Positions 51,764-60,516 of a stretch of DNA of 64,000 nucleotides are shown piece by piece. Position numbers and translations under genes: made by a program. The first letter of the stretch is position 1, and each line of letters opens with the position of its first letter. The notes beneath the pieces are model-generated. The model had not been told where the DNA came from. It saw only the letters and a list, made by a program, of their open reading frames with translations, and did not search any database. The stretch covers positions 98,530 through 162,529 of the forward strand of contig JAGOAA010000002.1 of assembly GCA_017984215.1 (NCBI GenBank). Reading direction: 5' to 3'. The DNA is from Cytophagaceae bacterium. Its GTDB lineage: Bacteria > Bacteroidota > Bacteroidia > Cytophagales > Spirosomataceae.

Positions 51764-52585
51764 ATGAAACATATTGCGTTTTTAATTAATCCCCATAAAC
51801 ATCAAGAGTTAGCCAGTTATGTCAACTGGGTCATTAAACATGCTCCTGGTCACTCAATAACCATTTTTGATCGAGAATGGCCTTCAGATTTGGAAGGCTA
51901 TGGGGAAGTTTGGGTCATGGGAGGTGATGGAACCTTTAATTATTTTGTGAATCGATATCCTGCATGTTCCTTGCCAATCGGTCTATTTAAAGGAGGGACG
52001 GGCAATGATTTTTATTGGAAAATTTTTGGAGATTGTTCGCGCGAATCTCATTTAGCAAGTATTCTGGCCGGGTTTAGTCGGAAAATGGATGCGGGTCAGG
52101 TGAATGAGATGCTTTTTTTAAATGGTGTGGGGATCGGTATCGAAGGAGAGGTCTTACGTTCGATGGAGGCGATTCGTTACATCAAAGGCGGATTAGGGTA
52201 TTATTTGGCAGCAATTCCTGCCTTGTTCAGATTTAAGCATTATCGAATTTCGGGACTTCCTGTCTTTTTATGTATGGTTTTTAATTCATCTCGTGCTGGT
52301 GGCGGATTTCATTTTTTTCCCATGGCATCGATTGAAGATGGCGAATTAGATATGATGGTTTGTGAGCCTTTGCCTATTTGGAAGCGTTTATTTTATATGC
52401 CCATCATTCAAGCTGGGAAGCATGTGCACCTACCTTTTTTGAATTTTTCACGGATTCGCCAACAAACGATTTCCTGCGATCGCGTTTTGCGAGCTCAGGT
52501 GGATGGCGAAGTTTTAGAATCTAAAACATTTGAATTTCGGGTTCTTCCGGCTAAATTTGAGTTTATCGTACCTATTAACTTATAA
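51764..52585 (+). CDS. Diacylglycerol kinase-like lipid kinase
   Basis: A 273-residue protein of the DAGK/sphingosine-kinase/YegS superfamily: AFLINPHKHQE, VWVMGGDGTFNYF (the GGDGT phosphate site), FKGGTGNDFYWK, MDAGQVNEMLFLNGVGIGIEG and a C-terminal beta-sandwich ending VDGEVLESKTFEF. It phosphorylates a lipid or sphingoid base at the inner membrane; the substrate is unknown. The start is ATG 51764 rather than TTG 51758. A M20 amidohydrolase gene starts 3 nt after its stop, suggesting an operon. Confidence 0.85.
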   Translation: MKHIAFLINPHKHQELASYVNWVIKHAPGHSITIFDREWPSDLEGYGEVWVMGGDGTFNYFVNRYPACSLPIGLFKGGTGNDFYWKIFGDCSRESHLASILAGFSRKMDAGQVNEMLFLNGVGIGIEGEVLRSMEAIRYIKGGLGYYLAAIPALFRFKHYRISGLPVFLCMVFNSSRAGGGFHFFPMASIEDGELDMMVCEPLPIWKRLFYMPIIQAGKHVHLPFLNFSRIRQQTISCDRVLRAQVDGEVLESKTFEFRVLPAKFEFIVPINL

Positions 52586-52588
52586 ATC

Positions 52589-54019
52589 ATGCTTCATCGA
52601 ATTATGGCTGTAGCAGCCTTATTTATTATCACGCTCTCCGCATTGGGTCAAGAAGCGGATAAGAAAAAAGTCATTCAATCCATCCAAAATCGTTCCGATC
52701 AATACGGTCAAATTGCTCAGAAAATCTGGAATTTTGCCGAGGTAGGCTACAAGGAAAAGCAAAGTTCCTTATTGCTCCAAGAGACCTTACGTCAAGCGGG
52801 TTTTCAAGTTGAGGCCGGTGTGGCAGATATACCCACGGCCTTTGTGGCGACATTTGGCCAAGGAAAACCGGTCATTGGAATTATGGCAGAATACGATGCT
52901 TTGCCCGGATTATCACAAGATTCCATCCCAACCAAACGTAGTTTAGGTGGGAATTCGGGCCATGCATGTGGGCATCATTTGTTTGGAACGGGTTCTGTCG
53001 CTGCAGCCATTGCGGTGAAGGAATGGATGAAGGAAACAGGCCAAAAGGGTACGATCAAATTATATGGTTGCCCTGCCGAGGAGGGTGGTTCAGGAAAAGT
53101 GTATATGGTTCGTGCGGGCTTATTCAGTCAAGCAGACGTCATGTTGCATTGGCATCCCAATGATGAAAATACGGTATCGGCTTCTTCTTCGCTTGCCAAT
53201 AAGGCAGGTAAATTTCGTTTTTATGGTTTATCATCACATGCCGCGGCATCTCCTGAGCGGGGACGTTCTGCGTTAGATGCGGTCGAGGCGATGGATCACA
53301 TGGCCAACATGATGCGCGAACATGTGCCATCATCGACACGCATTCATTATGTGATTACGAATGGGGGTAAAGCACCCAACATTGTTCCGGATTATGCCGA
53401 AGTGTATTATTATGTGCGCTCTCCTCAACGGGATGTTGTTATGGACGTTTGGAACCGTATTGAAAAAGCGGCAGAAGGTGCTGCATTGGGAACCGGGACG
53501 CGATATGAAGTTGAATTAATAGGTGGCGTGTATGAGGTTTTGCCGAATGAGCATTTAGTAGCTGTCATGGGGTCCAATCTAAAATCTGTCGGCGGGTATA
53601 GCCTGTCGGCGACGGAACAAGCCTTTGCAAAACAGCTCCAACAAACACCTGGCATGCAAGTGATTGATTTGTCAACGACGAATCAAGTGTTTTTGAATCA
53701 CCCGGATCCAAGCGGGGGAGGATCTACGGATGTGGGCGATGTTTCATGGGTTGTGCCCACGGTGGGACTCGGGGCAGCGACCTGGGTGCCTGGAACCGCG
53801 GCGCATAGTTGGCAAGCCGTCGCAGCCGGCGGTATGACAATTGGTAAGAAAGGGATGTTGGTCGCTGCCAAAACCCTTGCCTTAACTGCGATGGATTTAT
53901 TTAAAAAACCTGTGTTGATCGAAGATGCACGTTTGGAGTGGTTAAATAAACGCGGTACTGAATTCCAATACAAGAGTTTATTGGGCGATCGAAAACCTGC
54001 CTTGAACTACCGAGACTAA
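52589..54019 (+). CDS. M20D-family amidohydrolase, secreted (AbgB-like)
   Basis: 476 residues with a signal peptide (HRIMAVAALFIITLSALG). M20 metal-ligand segments are MAEYDALPG, HACGHHLFG (Asp/His site), CPAEEGGSGK (Glu-Glu) and, near the C-terminus, TAAHSWQAV. WNFAEVGYKEKQSS and the long lid domain resemble AbgB (p-aminobenzoyl-glutamate hydrolase subunit) and indoleacetyl-amino-acid hydrolases, which split N-acyl amino acids. Exported location is inferred. It follows the lipid kinase gene by 3 nt. Confidence 0.85.
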   Translation: MLHRIMAVAALFIITLSALGQEADKKKVIQSIQNRSDQYGQIAQKIWNFAEVGYKEKQSSLLLQETLRQAGFQVEAGVADIPTAFVATFGQGKPVIGIMAEYDALPGLSQDSIPTKRSLGGNSGHACGHHLFGTGSVAAAIAVKEWMKETGQKGTIKLYGCPAEEGGSGKVYMVRAGLFSQADVMLHWHPNDENTVSASSSLANKAGKFRFYGLSSHAAASPERGRSALDAVEAMDHMANMMREHVPSSTRIHYVITNGGKAPNIVPDYAEVYYYVRSPQRDVVMDVWNRIEKAAEGAALGTGTRYEVELIGGVYEVLPNEHLVAVMGSNLKSVGGYSLSATEQAFAKQLQQTPGMQVIDLSTTNQVFLNHPDPSGGGSTDVGDVSWVVPTVGLGAATWVPGTAAHSWQAVAAGGMTIGKKGMLVAAKTLALTAMDLFKKPVLIEDARLEWLNKRGTEFQYKSLLGDRKPALNYRD

Positions 54020-54069
54020 AAATATCAGTTTTTTCGAACGGTATTCGTTTGAAAAATCGTAGCTTTTTG

Positions 54070-54120
54070 CTGCCCTCCTTAACCTTTGGCAATCCTTCAA
54101 GGTTTGCCAAAGGTAGGCAG
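54070..54120. repeat. CTTTGGCAA palindrome, copy 2
   Basis: ACCTTTGGCAATCCTT / AAGGTTTGCCAAAGGT with one central mismatch, extended by outer CTGCC/GGCAG. Same family as copies at 19703 and 55084. It lies after the amidohydrolase gene. Confidence 0.7.
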
Positions 54121-54128
54121 CACAAAAT

Positions 54129-54152
54129 AAAAAAACCTTTCGAGGTTTTTTT
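54129..54152. terminator. Terminator hairpin ahead of arsR
   Basis: AAAAAAACCT-TTCG-AGGTTTTTTT, a perfect stem with tetraloop and T-tract; it ends the amidohydrolase transcript just upstream of the ars promoter. Confidence 0.88.
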
Positions 54153-54165
54153 ATTACACTCATTC

Positions 54166-54189
54166 ATCGTAATATTGCAATGTAATGAT
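54166..54189. promoter_or_regulatory. Candidate ArsR operator overlapping the ars promoter
   Basis: A 24-bp imperfect palindrome: left half ATCGTAATATTG and right half CAATGTAATGAT agree at 9 of 12 positions when the right half is inverted. It ends 6 nt before the arsR ATG and covers a -7-like TAATATTG. Position and symmetry suit autorepression by ArsR. Confidence 0.65.
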
Positions 54190-54195
54190 AAAGCT

Positions 54196-54531
54196 ATGGG
54201 AATAACCAAAACGGATTTGTTTACCGATGAACAAAATGCAATCGCCCAAATGGCGAAAGTGTTAGGGCATCCAGCGCGCGTGGCCATTTTGCAATATTTG
54301 GTCAAATCAAAAACCTGCATTAATGGCGATTTGATTTCTGAATTGGGTTTGGCACAAGCGACCATTTCGCAGCACCTGCGCGAATTGAAAGAGATCGGTT
54401 TTATTCAAGGCACCATCGAAGGGGTGTCCGTTTGTTATTGCATCAATCCGGAGAAGTGGGCGGAGTTTAGCCAACTGTTCGGTTCATTTTTTGAAAATTA
54501 TTTCGTTTCTCAACAATCTAACTGCTGTTAA
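54196..54531 (+). CDS. arsR: ArsR-family arsenic-responsive transcriptional repressor
   Basis: 111 residues with the ArsR winged helix: VLGHPARVAILQYLV, then ELGLAQATISQHLRELKEIGFI as recognition helix, and GVSVCYCINPEKW in the wing/beta region. The Cys residues at KTCING, SVCYC and the C-terminal SNCC may bind As(III) or another thiophilic metal. It leads an operon with arsI- and arsC-like genes and has an overlapping candidate operator. The start is ATG 54196; longer readings enter the terminator upstream. Confidence 0.9.
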   Translation: MGITKTDLFTDEQNAIAQMAKVLGHPARVAILQYLVKSKTCINGDLISELGLAQATISQHLRELKEIGFIQGTIEGVSVCYCINPEKWAEFSQLFGSFFENYFVSQQSNCC

Positions 54532-54533
54532 TT

Positions 54534-55040
54534 ATGAGCTTTCCTCGTATGCACGTATCACTTTATGTCAGCAATTTGGCGGCATCAGTGAATTTTTATT
54601 CGACGTTTTTTGGCCAACCAGCTACAAAGGTTAAGCCAGGATATGCCAAATATGTTCTAGATAGTCCATCCTTGATTATCTCCTTTATTGAAAATCCGGA
54701 ACGCGTTCAATCGAACTTTGGTCACTTGGGTTTTCAAGTCGAAACTTTTGAGGAAATGTCAAATCGCTTAGTTCAAGCGCGTGCGCAAGGAATTGTCTCG
54801 AAAGAAGAAATCGGTACGTCATGTTGCTATGCTGTCCAGGATAAATTTTGGGCAACGGATCCTGACGGCGTTCAATGGGAAGTTTATTACTTCCATGAAG
54901 ATGCAGAATTCAACGATCCACATTATGAATCCCAAGATGCATCCGCGTGCTGTATGCCTCCAGTAGCTGAAAAAATTGAACTTAAAATGGTTGAAGCGCA
55001 AGCCGCAAATACCTGTGCTCCTGGTTCAGGATGTTGTTAA
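54534..55040 (+). CDS. ArsI/CadI-family metalloenzyme (glyoxalase fold)
   Basis: A 168-residue VOC-fold protein (RMHVSLYVSNLAASVNFYSTF; FWATDPDGVQWEVYYF) with the vicinal Cys pair in IGTSCCYAVQDKFW, the arsenical-binding site of ArsI C-As lyases and of CadI-type proteins. His 7 and the final Glu of WEVY are likely Fe(II) ligands. ArsI breaks the C-As bond of trivalent organoarsenicals. The tail is Cys-rich (ACCMPP, CAPGSGCC). It begins 2 nt after arsR. Function as C-As lyase versus metal-binding CadI is not settled by sequence. Confidence 0.87.
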   Translation: MSFPRMHVSLYVSNLAASVNFYSTFFGQPATKVKPGYAKYVLDSPSLIISFIENPERVQSNFGHLGFQVETFEEMSNRLVQARAQGIVSKEEIGTSCCYAVQDKFWATDPDGVQWEVYYFHEDAEFNDPHYESQDASACCMPPVAEKIELKMVEAQAANTCAPGSGCC

Positions 55041-55083
55041 TAAATTATCAGTATTTGAATCCAAAATCTCGTTTATAACGGCT

Positions 55084-55116
55084 AGCTTTGGCAAACCTCA
55101 AAGGATTGCCAAAGCT
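55084..55116. repeat. CTTTGGCAA palindrome, copy 3, within the ars operon
   Basis: AGCTTTGGCAAACCT / AGGATTGCCAAAGCT around CAA with one mismatch. It lies between the arsI-like and arsC genes and may attenuate or protect the transcript. Confidence 0.7.
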
Positions 55117-55140
55117 TAAAGCAAGAAGTCTTTTTCCCTC

Positions 55141-55740
55141 ATGAACAATACCCTCAACGAAAACCTCGAGTCCATTTTATCTTTGGAAATTTCGGAAGAA
55201 CGCAAAGCGATTCTACAACCCTTGATTGAATTCATCAAATCCAAGCGGGAAAAAGAACAAGCAATTCGCTTGAATTTTATTTGCACGCACAATTCGAGAC
55301 GTTCTCAATTTTCTCAGATTTGGGCACAAACCGCTGCCGATTATTTTCAATTGGCCGCTCAATGTTATTCCGGTGGGGTAGAGGTAACGGCTTGCAACGA
55401 ACGAACTGTTGCCTCCCTAGAACGCATGGGATTCATCGTTTCCAAACACGGACATTCCAATCCGATTTACTTCGTTTTGCACACGGAAGATTCACGTCCT
55501 ATTAATGTATTTTCGAAATTATACGACGATGTGATTAATCCACATACAGGCTTCGCTACCGTGATGACTTGTTCACATGCGGACGAAAATTGCCCTTTCA
55601 TTCCAGGTGCGGAAGCACGCATTCCGGTACGTTATGAGGATCCCAAAGCCTTTGATGACACGGATCAAGAAGCTGCCATGTACGATGAGCGCTCTCGCCA
55701 GATCGCGAGTGAGATGTTTTACGTGTTTTCGCGCGTCTAG
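55141..55740 (+). CDS. arsC: Arsenate reductase, low-molecular-weight phosphatase type
   Basis: 199 residues. It has the LMW-PTPase loop FICTHNSRRSQFSQ (C-x5-R, about residues 47-55), VTACNERTVASLERMGF and VMTCSHADENCPF, whose two Cys probably take part in the disulfide cascade of thioredoxin-coupled arsenate reductases. It reduces As(V) to As(III). It is the last gene of the ars operon here; an arsenite efflux gene (acr3/arsB) does not follow. Its stop shares CTAG with the stop of the convergent gene. Confidence 0.87.
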   Translation: MNNTLNENLESILSLEISEERKAILQPLIEFIKSKREKEQAIRLNFICTHNSRRSQFSQIWAQTAADYFQLAAQCYSGGVEVTACNERTVASLERMGFIVSKHGHSNPIYFVLHTEDSRPINVFSKLYDDVINPHTGFATVMTCSHADENCPFIPGAEARIPVRYEDPKAFDDTDQEAAMYDERSRQIASEMFYVFSRV

Positions 55741-56156
55741 CTAGTATGGTCTCTTACCACCAACCAGCGGCCATCGATTTTCTTAATTAATAATGTAAAA
55801 TAGCCACCCACATCACCGAGGCTAGGTCTTTTGAGGTTCCAACGGCCTAGCACCCAAGCAGTTTGGCCAGCTGTAACATCCACTTCTTGAATATCAAAAG
55901 AAAGTGTTCCCATGGTCTCCCGATTGGGATAACTCGTTTGATAACGCTTCAACGTTGCAGCCCAGCCTTTCGTGACTCCCGTTTTGCCAATGAACTTTAA
56001 GTCCTCGCTTTTGGCATAATATTCCATAAATTCTTCAATCTTGCCCTCATTCCAAAGTTTCTCCTGCGTACTCAGGACAGACTTAATAGCAGAAACGTCT
56101 TTATTTGTTTGTGCAAAGATGGGAAGTGTCAAAAGGACAAAAGCAACGAGTTTCAT
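55737..56156 (-). CDS. Secreted NTF2/SnoaL-like protein (DUF4440 type)
   Basis: 139 residues: signal peptide (KLVAFVLLTLPIFAQ), then SVLSTQEKLWNEGKIEEFMEY and LSFDIQEVDVTAGQTAWVLG, ending GRWLVVRDHTS, the DUF4440/SnoaL-like cone fold with C-terminal DHTS. Such proteins often bind small hydrophobic ligands or act as ketosteroid-isomerase relatives; the function here is unknown. The start is ATG 56156; longer reading to 56231 would remove the signal peptide from the N-terminus. Confidence 0.82.
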   Translation of the reverse strand: MKLVAFVLLTLPIFAQTNKDVSAIKSVLSTQEKLWNEGKIEEFMEYYAKSEDLKFIGKTGVTKGWAATLKRYQTSYPNRETMGTLSFDIQEVDVTAGQTAWVLGRWNLKRPSLGDVGGYFTLLIKKIDGRWLVVRDHTS

Positions 56157-56287
56157 AGGATTAATTTTTCTATAAAGTAAGTAAAATTTTGTCGACACAT
56201 GTCGGTTTTTCGTATCAAATACATTTGACAAATTTTTAATTTCCGATTATTGTATCATTTTTGTAAAATAATAAATCTAGACTTACC

Positions 56288-59152
56288 ATGAAGCAATTTT
56301 TACTAGCTCTAACGCTAGCATGTACCTCGCTAGCCGCGTTTGCGCAAGCCCCCGATGAAAATCGTTTTGTTAAGTCGGTACTCGTTGATAAGCTCGACGA
56401 ACCGATGGAATTTACCTTTTTACCCGACGGACGAATCGTGTTCGTAGAGCGTAAAGGGGAGGTAAAACAATATGACCCTGCAACAGGAATCACAAAGTCT
56501 ATTGGTAAAATTGTTACGAATACAAAATACACCAACCGTGCAGGCCAGGTACGTGAGGCAGAAGAAGGCGTGATGGGCGTTATCGTCGATCCGAAATTCA
56601 AAGAAAATAACTGGTTGTATATCTATTATGCTCACCCCAAAGAGGCGAAACACGTGTTGGCACGTATGGAGTTAAAGGATGAAGCATTATTAATTGACCA
56701 ACAAAAAATCATCCTTGAAGTACCTACACAACGTGAAGAATGTTGCCACACTGGTGGAGGTATGGTTTTCGACAAAGCAGGAAATTTATTCTTGACCGTT
56801 GGTAACAACACAAGTAACAGCAACTCGGATGGCTACGCTCCGATCGACGAACGTCCGGGTCAAGCGTATTGGGATGATCAACGTGGTGCTTCGAACACGA
56901 ACGATTTACGTGGTAAAATCTTACGTATCCACCCAGAAAAGGATGGTTCATACACGATTCCTAAAGGAAATTTATTTGCACCCGGAACTCCCAAAACACG
57001 TGCTGAAATCTACACCATGGGTCACCGTAATCCTTGGAGACCAAGTTTAGATTCTAAAACAGGATTCTTGTATTGGGGTGAAGTTGGCCCAGACGCTTCC
57101 GTTGACTCAGAAAAAGGTCCTCGCGGATACGATGAATTTAACCAAGCAAAAGGCCCAGGCTATTACGGATGGCCTTATTTCATTGGAAATAACCAAGCTT
57201 ATGCGGATGTGAATTTTGAAACATTAGCGATTGGGCCGAAATTCAATCCCGCTGCTCCAGTGAACGAATCCCCTAATAACACGGGTTTACGTGAATTGCC
57301 GGCGGCAACGAAGGCGATGATTTGGTATCCTTACGGTACTTCGGAAGAATTCCCATTAGTAGGTTCATCAGGACGTTCGGCAACGGGTGGTCCGGTGTTT
57401 CGTCGTTCCGATTTCCCAGGTGCGAAACGTGCATTCCCTTCGTATTATGAAGGAAAATGGTTGATCGTTGAATTTATGCGTGGCTGGATTATGGCCGTAA
57501 CCATGGATGAAAATGGCAATTATAAGTCGATGGAACGCTTTATGCCAAATACGACTTTCGGTTCTGCGATCGATATGGATTTCAGTCCTGAAGGTGATTT
57601 ATATGTATTGGAATACGGTTCTGCTTGGTTTAGAGGAAATGACAATGCCCGTTTGGTAAAGATTGAATACCAAGGGGGTAACCGTAAACCGGAAGTTGTT
57701 GCATCTGCTGCTAGTAAGGCGGGGGCTGCACCATTCGTTACAACCTTAACTTCAGAAGGAACCAAAGATGCCGATGGCGATAAATTGACCTATACGTGGA
57801 CAGTTAAAAAAGCAGGTAAGTTTGTGAAAAATCTTTCAGGTGAAAAAGCTATGTTAAGCTTAAAAGAAGCAGGTAAATATGCAGTAACCTTGAAAGCAAC
57901 AGATGCGAAAGGCGCTAGTAATACAGCTGCCTTGGAAATCTTAGTTGGTAACGAGGCTCCTGTAGTTGATATTGATTTCGATGGGGCCAACAAATCTTTC
58001 TATTTTTCTGATTCAGCACCGAAATACAAGGTGAAAGTAAGCGACAAGGAAGATGGAGAATTAGAGAAAGGTATCGCTCCTGAAGCGGTAGCGGCAACTT
58101 TGGATTACATTCCTTTTGGATATGATCCAATCGAGATGTCTCAAAGCCATCGCAAGGCAGATTCAGATTTGTTTGCCTCTGCAGGTTTGCGCTTAATCAA
58201 CAAGAGTGATTGTAAATCATGTCACCAATTGAACGTTCGTTCGGTAGGACCTAGCTACAATGAGGTTGCAGTGAAATACAAAGGCCAAAATGTTATCGAC
58301 CAATTAGCCGATAAGGTTATTGCAGGTGGTATGGGTGTTTGGGGTGAACATGCGATGTCGGCTCACCCAGCTATTTCGAAAGCAGATGCGAAGCAAATGG
58401 TTTCATACATCATGAGCTTAAGCGAGCCGAAAGCTTCGAATAAAATTGCCTTGAAAGGGGAGTTAGCTTTAGTGAAACCTGAAGGACAGAAATCATCAAA
58501 AGGTGTTTTCGTCGTTCGTGCGACCTATGTGGACAAGGGTAACAAGAAAATTGCTCCTGTACAAGCTGAGAAGTGGGTATTCTTACGTGCTCCTCAATTG
58601 GATGTTGAAAAAGCGGATGTGACCAAAGGAATTATGCAATTAATAACACCGGGTCGTTCAACCAACATGGTTGGCCAAAATCCTTATTTAGGTTATAAAG
58701 GCTTAGATTTAACAGGTATATCGACCATTGATATTGCAGCCTCTGCCCAAGCGCGTACGAATGCTGCGGGTGGTGTGATTGAAATTCACTTGGATTCTCC
58801 TACAGGACCCGTGATTGGTAAAACGAATCCGATTGAAGTATCTCAAGGCGGATTTGGTGGACCACCGGCAGCAGCGACGCCAGGTAAAGGCGCACCACTG
58901 GGAACACCAGCGGCAGCGGGTACTGCAGCAGCTCCGGCAACGGCAGCACCAGCTTCAGCAACGGCAGCACCTGCGGCAGCAACGGCACCCGCAGCTCCAG
59001 CAGCGCCACGTCGAATGAATGGACCTTCTGCTCAGAAAGTGGCTATTACTGCCACTTCAGGAGAGCATGATGTGTATTTTGTCGCGGTGAATCCGAAGGC
59101 TGCAGACCAACAAATCGTTGTGCAGATTCAAGGAATCGAAATGAAAAAATAG
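56288..59152 (+). CDS. PQQ-dependent sugar dehydrogenase with PKD, cytochrome c and C-terminal CBM-like domain
   Basis: A 954-residue exported protein. Signal peptide (KQFLLALTLACTSLAAFAQ); a soluble-GDH-type beta-propeller (about 25-460: EPMEFTFLPDGRIVFVERKG, EECCHTGGGMVFDKAGNLF, GHRNPWRPSLD); a PKD domain (about 465-555). Next a cytochrome c (about 620-715; haem site CKSCH about 643, then Met-rich GGMGVWGEHAMSAH), and a beta-sandwich resembling CBM6 (about 725-954). An Ala/Pro-rich stretch of about 60 residues interrupts the last domain. The enzyme would oxidise a sugar at the propeller and pass electrons to its own haem. Bacteroidota homologues of this layout are common. Confidence 0.9.
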   Translation: MKQFLLALTLACTSLAAFAQAPDENRFVKSVLVDKLDEPMEFTFLPDGRIVFVERKGEVKQYDPATGITKSIGKIVTNTKYTNRAGQVREAEEGVMGVIVDPKFKENNWLYIYYAHPKEAKHVLARMELKDEALLIDQQKIILEVPTQREECCHTGGGMVFDKAGNLFLTVGNNTSNSNSDGYAPIDERPGQAYWDDQRGASNTNDLRGKILRIHPEKDGSYTIPKGNLFAPGTPKTRAEIYTMGHRNPWRPSLDSKTGFLYWGEVGPDASVDSEKGPRGYDEFNQAKGPGYYGWPYFIGNNQAYADVNFETLAIGPKFNPAAPVNESPNNTGLRELPAATKAMIWYPYGTSEEFPLVGSSGRSATGGPVFRRSDFPGAKRAFPSYYEGKWLIVEFMRGWIMAVTMDENGNYKSMERFMPNTTFGSAIDMDFSPEGDLYVLEYGSAWFRGNDNARLVKIEYQGGNRKPEVVASAASKAGAAPFVTTLTSEGTKDADGDKLTYTWTVKKAGKFVKNLSGEKAMLSLKEAGKYAVTLKATDAKGASNTAALEILVGNEAPVVDIDFDGANKSFYFSDSAPKYKVKVSDKEDGELEKGIAPEAVAATLDYIPFGYDPIEMSQSHRKADSDLFASAGLRLINKSDCKSCHQLNVRSVGPSYNEVAVKYKGQNVIDQLADKVIAGGMGVWGEHAMSAHPAISKADAKQMVSYIMSLSEPKASNKIALKGELALVKPEGQKSSKGVFVVRATYVDKGNKKIAPVQAEKWVFLRAPQLDVEKADVTKGIMQLITPGRSTNMVGQNPYLGYKGLDLTGISTIDIAASAQARTNAAGGVIEIHLDSPTGPVIGKTNPIEVSQGGFGGPPAAATPGKGAPLGTPAAAGTAAAPATAAPASATAAPAAATAPAAPAAPRRMNGPSAQKVAITATSGEHDVYFVAVNPKAADQQIVVQIQGIEMKK

Positions 59153-59172
59153 AATTTCATAAAGTAGTTAGA

Positions 59173-59209
59173 GGGCTTACTTGTCTTTACGATGAGTAAG
59201 CCCTTTTTT
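59173..59209 (+). terminator. Intrinsic terminator after the PQQ dehydrogenase gene
   Basis: Stem GGGCTTACT / AGTAAGCCC with a 13-nt loop, followed by six T residues. It contains an ATG (59192) in frame with the next gene, which argues for that gene's start at 59213. Confidence 0.85.
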
Positions 59210-59212
59210 ATG

Positions 59213-60508
59213 CGATATACTTTCGTTTTCTTATTGATTTCTTCGAGTCTCTTTGCTCAAAAAAATATTACCGCTGCATCCGATGCGACGGCTCCCTTAC
59301 ATGCCTTGCAACCGGATTATCCGACGCGTTATGGCGCCGCTTCAGTTCAGGAAGTCCAAACCGTATTGGATCGCGTGTTTACTTATTTAGATGTTGCCAC
59401 CCCAAAACAATTCGTCAATAAATCGACAGGGGTCGTTTGGTCACCAGGGCAGCCATTCGAAGATCAAACCGTTTTTTCCAAAGGTGATTTTCGCCCCATC
59501 TCATACGAATGGGGCGTGACGTATTCGGGGATGTTGGAATTAAGCCGCATCACGGGTTCTCCCAAGTACAAGGATTACGTATTCAATCGCCTAAACTTGA
59601 TTGCCTCGGCAATCCCCGCCGCACAGAAAAATGAATCCAAACATGTCTTACATGGTTTAATCCATCCGCGCGCCTTGGACGACATCGGAGCGATGGCTAT
59701 GGCCGTGATCAAGGCCAAGAAAGCAGGTTTTACCACGGATATGTCCTTTGTGACGAAACGTGCTTCCGAATTTATCTTGAAAGAAGAACACCGCTTGCCA
59801 GACCGAACCTTGGTTCGCATTCGTCCTTTGCACCACACGATGTGGTTAGACGATGTCTATATGGCGATTCCCGCCTTATTACAGTTAGGCGAACATGAGG
59901 AGGCGGTATTTCAATTTAATGCCTACCGCAAGCGGATGTTTAATCCCAATTTGAATATCTACATGCATGGTTATTTGGTGGATGCCGAAGAACATCCGGA
60001 GTTTCATTGGGCGCGGGCCAACGGCTGGGCTCTATTAACTACATGTGAAATGCTTGAGTTTTTGCCTGTAAATCATCCTGCCCGACCTGATATCTTAAAG
60101 CAGTTGAAACTACATCTAAAAGGATTGATGGCTTATCAAGATGGAACGGGGTTTTGGCATCAGTTAATTGATAAAAATGATTCCTATTTAGAAACCTCTG
60201 CTACGGCTATTTATACCTATGTGATAGCAAAGGGTATCAATATGGGTTGGTTAGATCCGAAAACCTATGGCCCTGCAGCACTATTGGGTTGGAATGCCGT
60301 AGCCGCTCGGGTGAATGAAAAAGGCCATGTGGAAGGCACTTGCGTGGGAACAGGCTTGGCTTGGGATCCAGCGTTTTATTATCACCGACCGATTTCCCCG
60401 TTTGCGGCGCATGGATACGGTCCGGTGTTGTTGGCTGGATCAGCGATCATGGAGTTGGTGAAGACAAAGACTTATCAAATCAATGATTCGGCCGTGCATT
60501 TAAAATAA
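59213..60508 (+). CDS. Glycoside hydrolase family 105/88 (unsaturated glycuronyl hydrolase), secreted
   Basis: 431 residues: signal peptide (RYTFVFLLISSSLFAQ) and an (alpha/alpha)6 barrel. Typical segments are YEWGVTYSGMLELSRITG, HHTMWLDDVYMAIPALLQLG (catalytic Asp region), FHWARANGWALLTTCEML and DGTGFWHQLIDKNDSYLETSATA. YteR-like GH105 enzymes remove the unsaturated uronic acid left by rhamnogalacturonan or other polysaccharide lyases. With the pectinesterase-like fusion 14 kb away this hints at pectin use. The start is ATG 59213 because 59192 is inside the terminator. Confidence 0.9.
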   Translation, partial: RYTFVFLLISSSLFAQKNITAASDATAPLHALQPDYPTRYGAASVQEVQTVLDRVFTYLDVATPKQFVNKSTGVVWSPGQPFEDQTVFSKGDFRPISYEWGVTYSGMLELSRITGSPKYKDYVFNRLNLIASAIPAAQKNESKHVLHGLIHPRALDDIGAMAMAVIKAKKAGFTTDMSFVTKRASEFILKEEHRLPDRTLVRIRPLHHTMWLDDVYMAIPALLQLGEHEEAVFQFNAYRKRMFNPNLNIYMHGYLVDAEEHPEFHWARANGWALLTTCEMLEFLPVNHPARPDILKQLKLHLKGLMAYQDGTGFWHQLIDKNDSYLETSATAIYTYVIAKGINMGWLDPKTYGPAALLGWNAVAARVNEKGHVEGTCVGTGLAWDPAFYYHRPISPFAAHGYGPVLLAGSAIMELVKTKTYQINDSAVHLK

Positions 60509-60516
60509 TCTTACCT

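Noticed and set aside
54049..54195. Longer N-terminus of ArsR
   Set aside because: The extension would be translated through a palindrome, a perfect terminator and the operator; its composition is unlike a protein.
59192..59212. Upstream ATG for the GH105 gene
   Set aside because: It lies within the terminator hairpin of the preceding gene and would bury the signal peptide behind seven residues.
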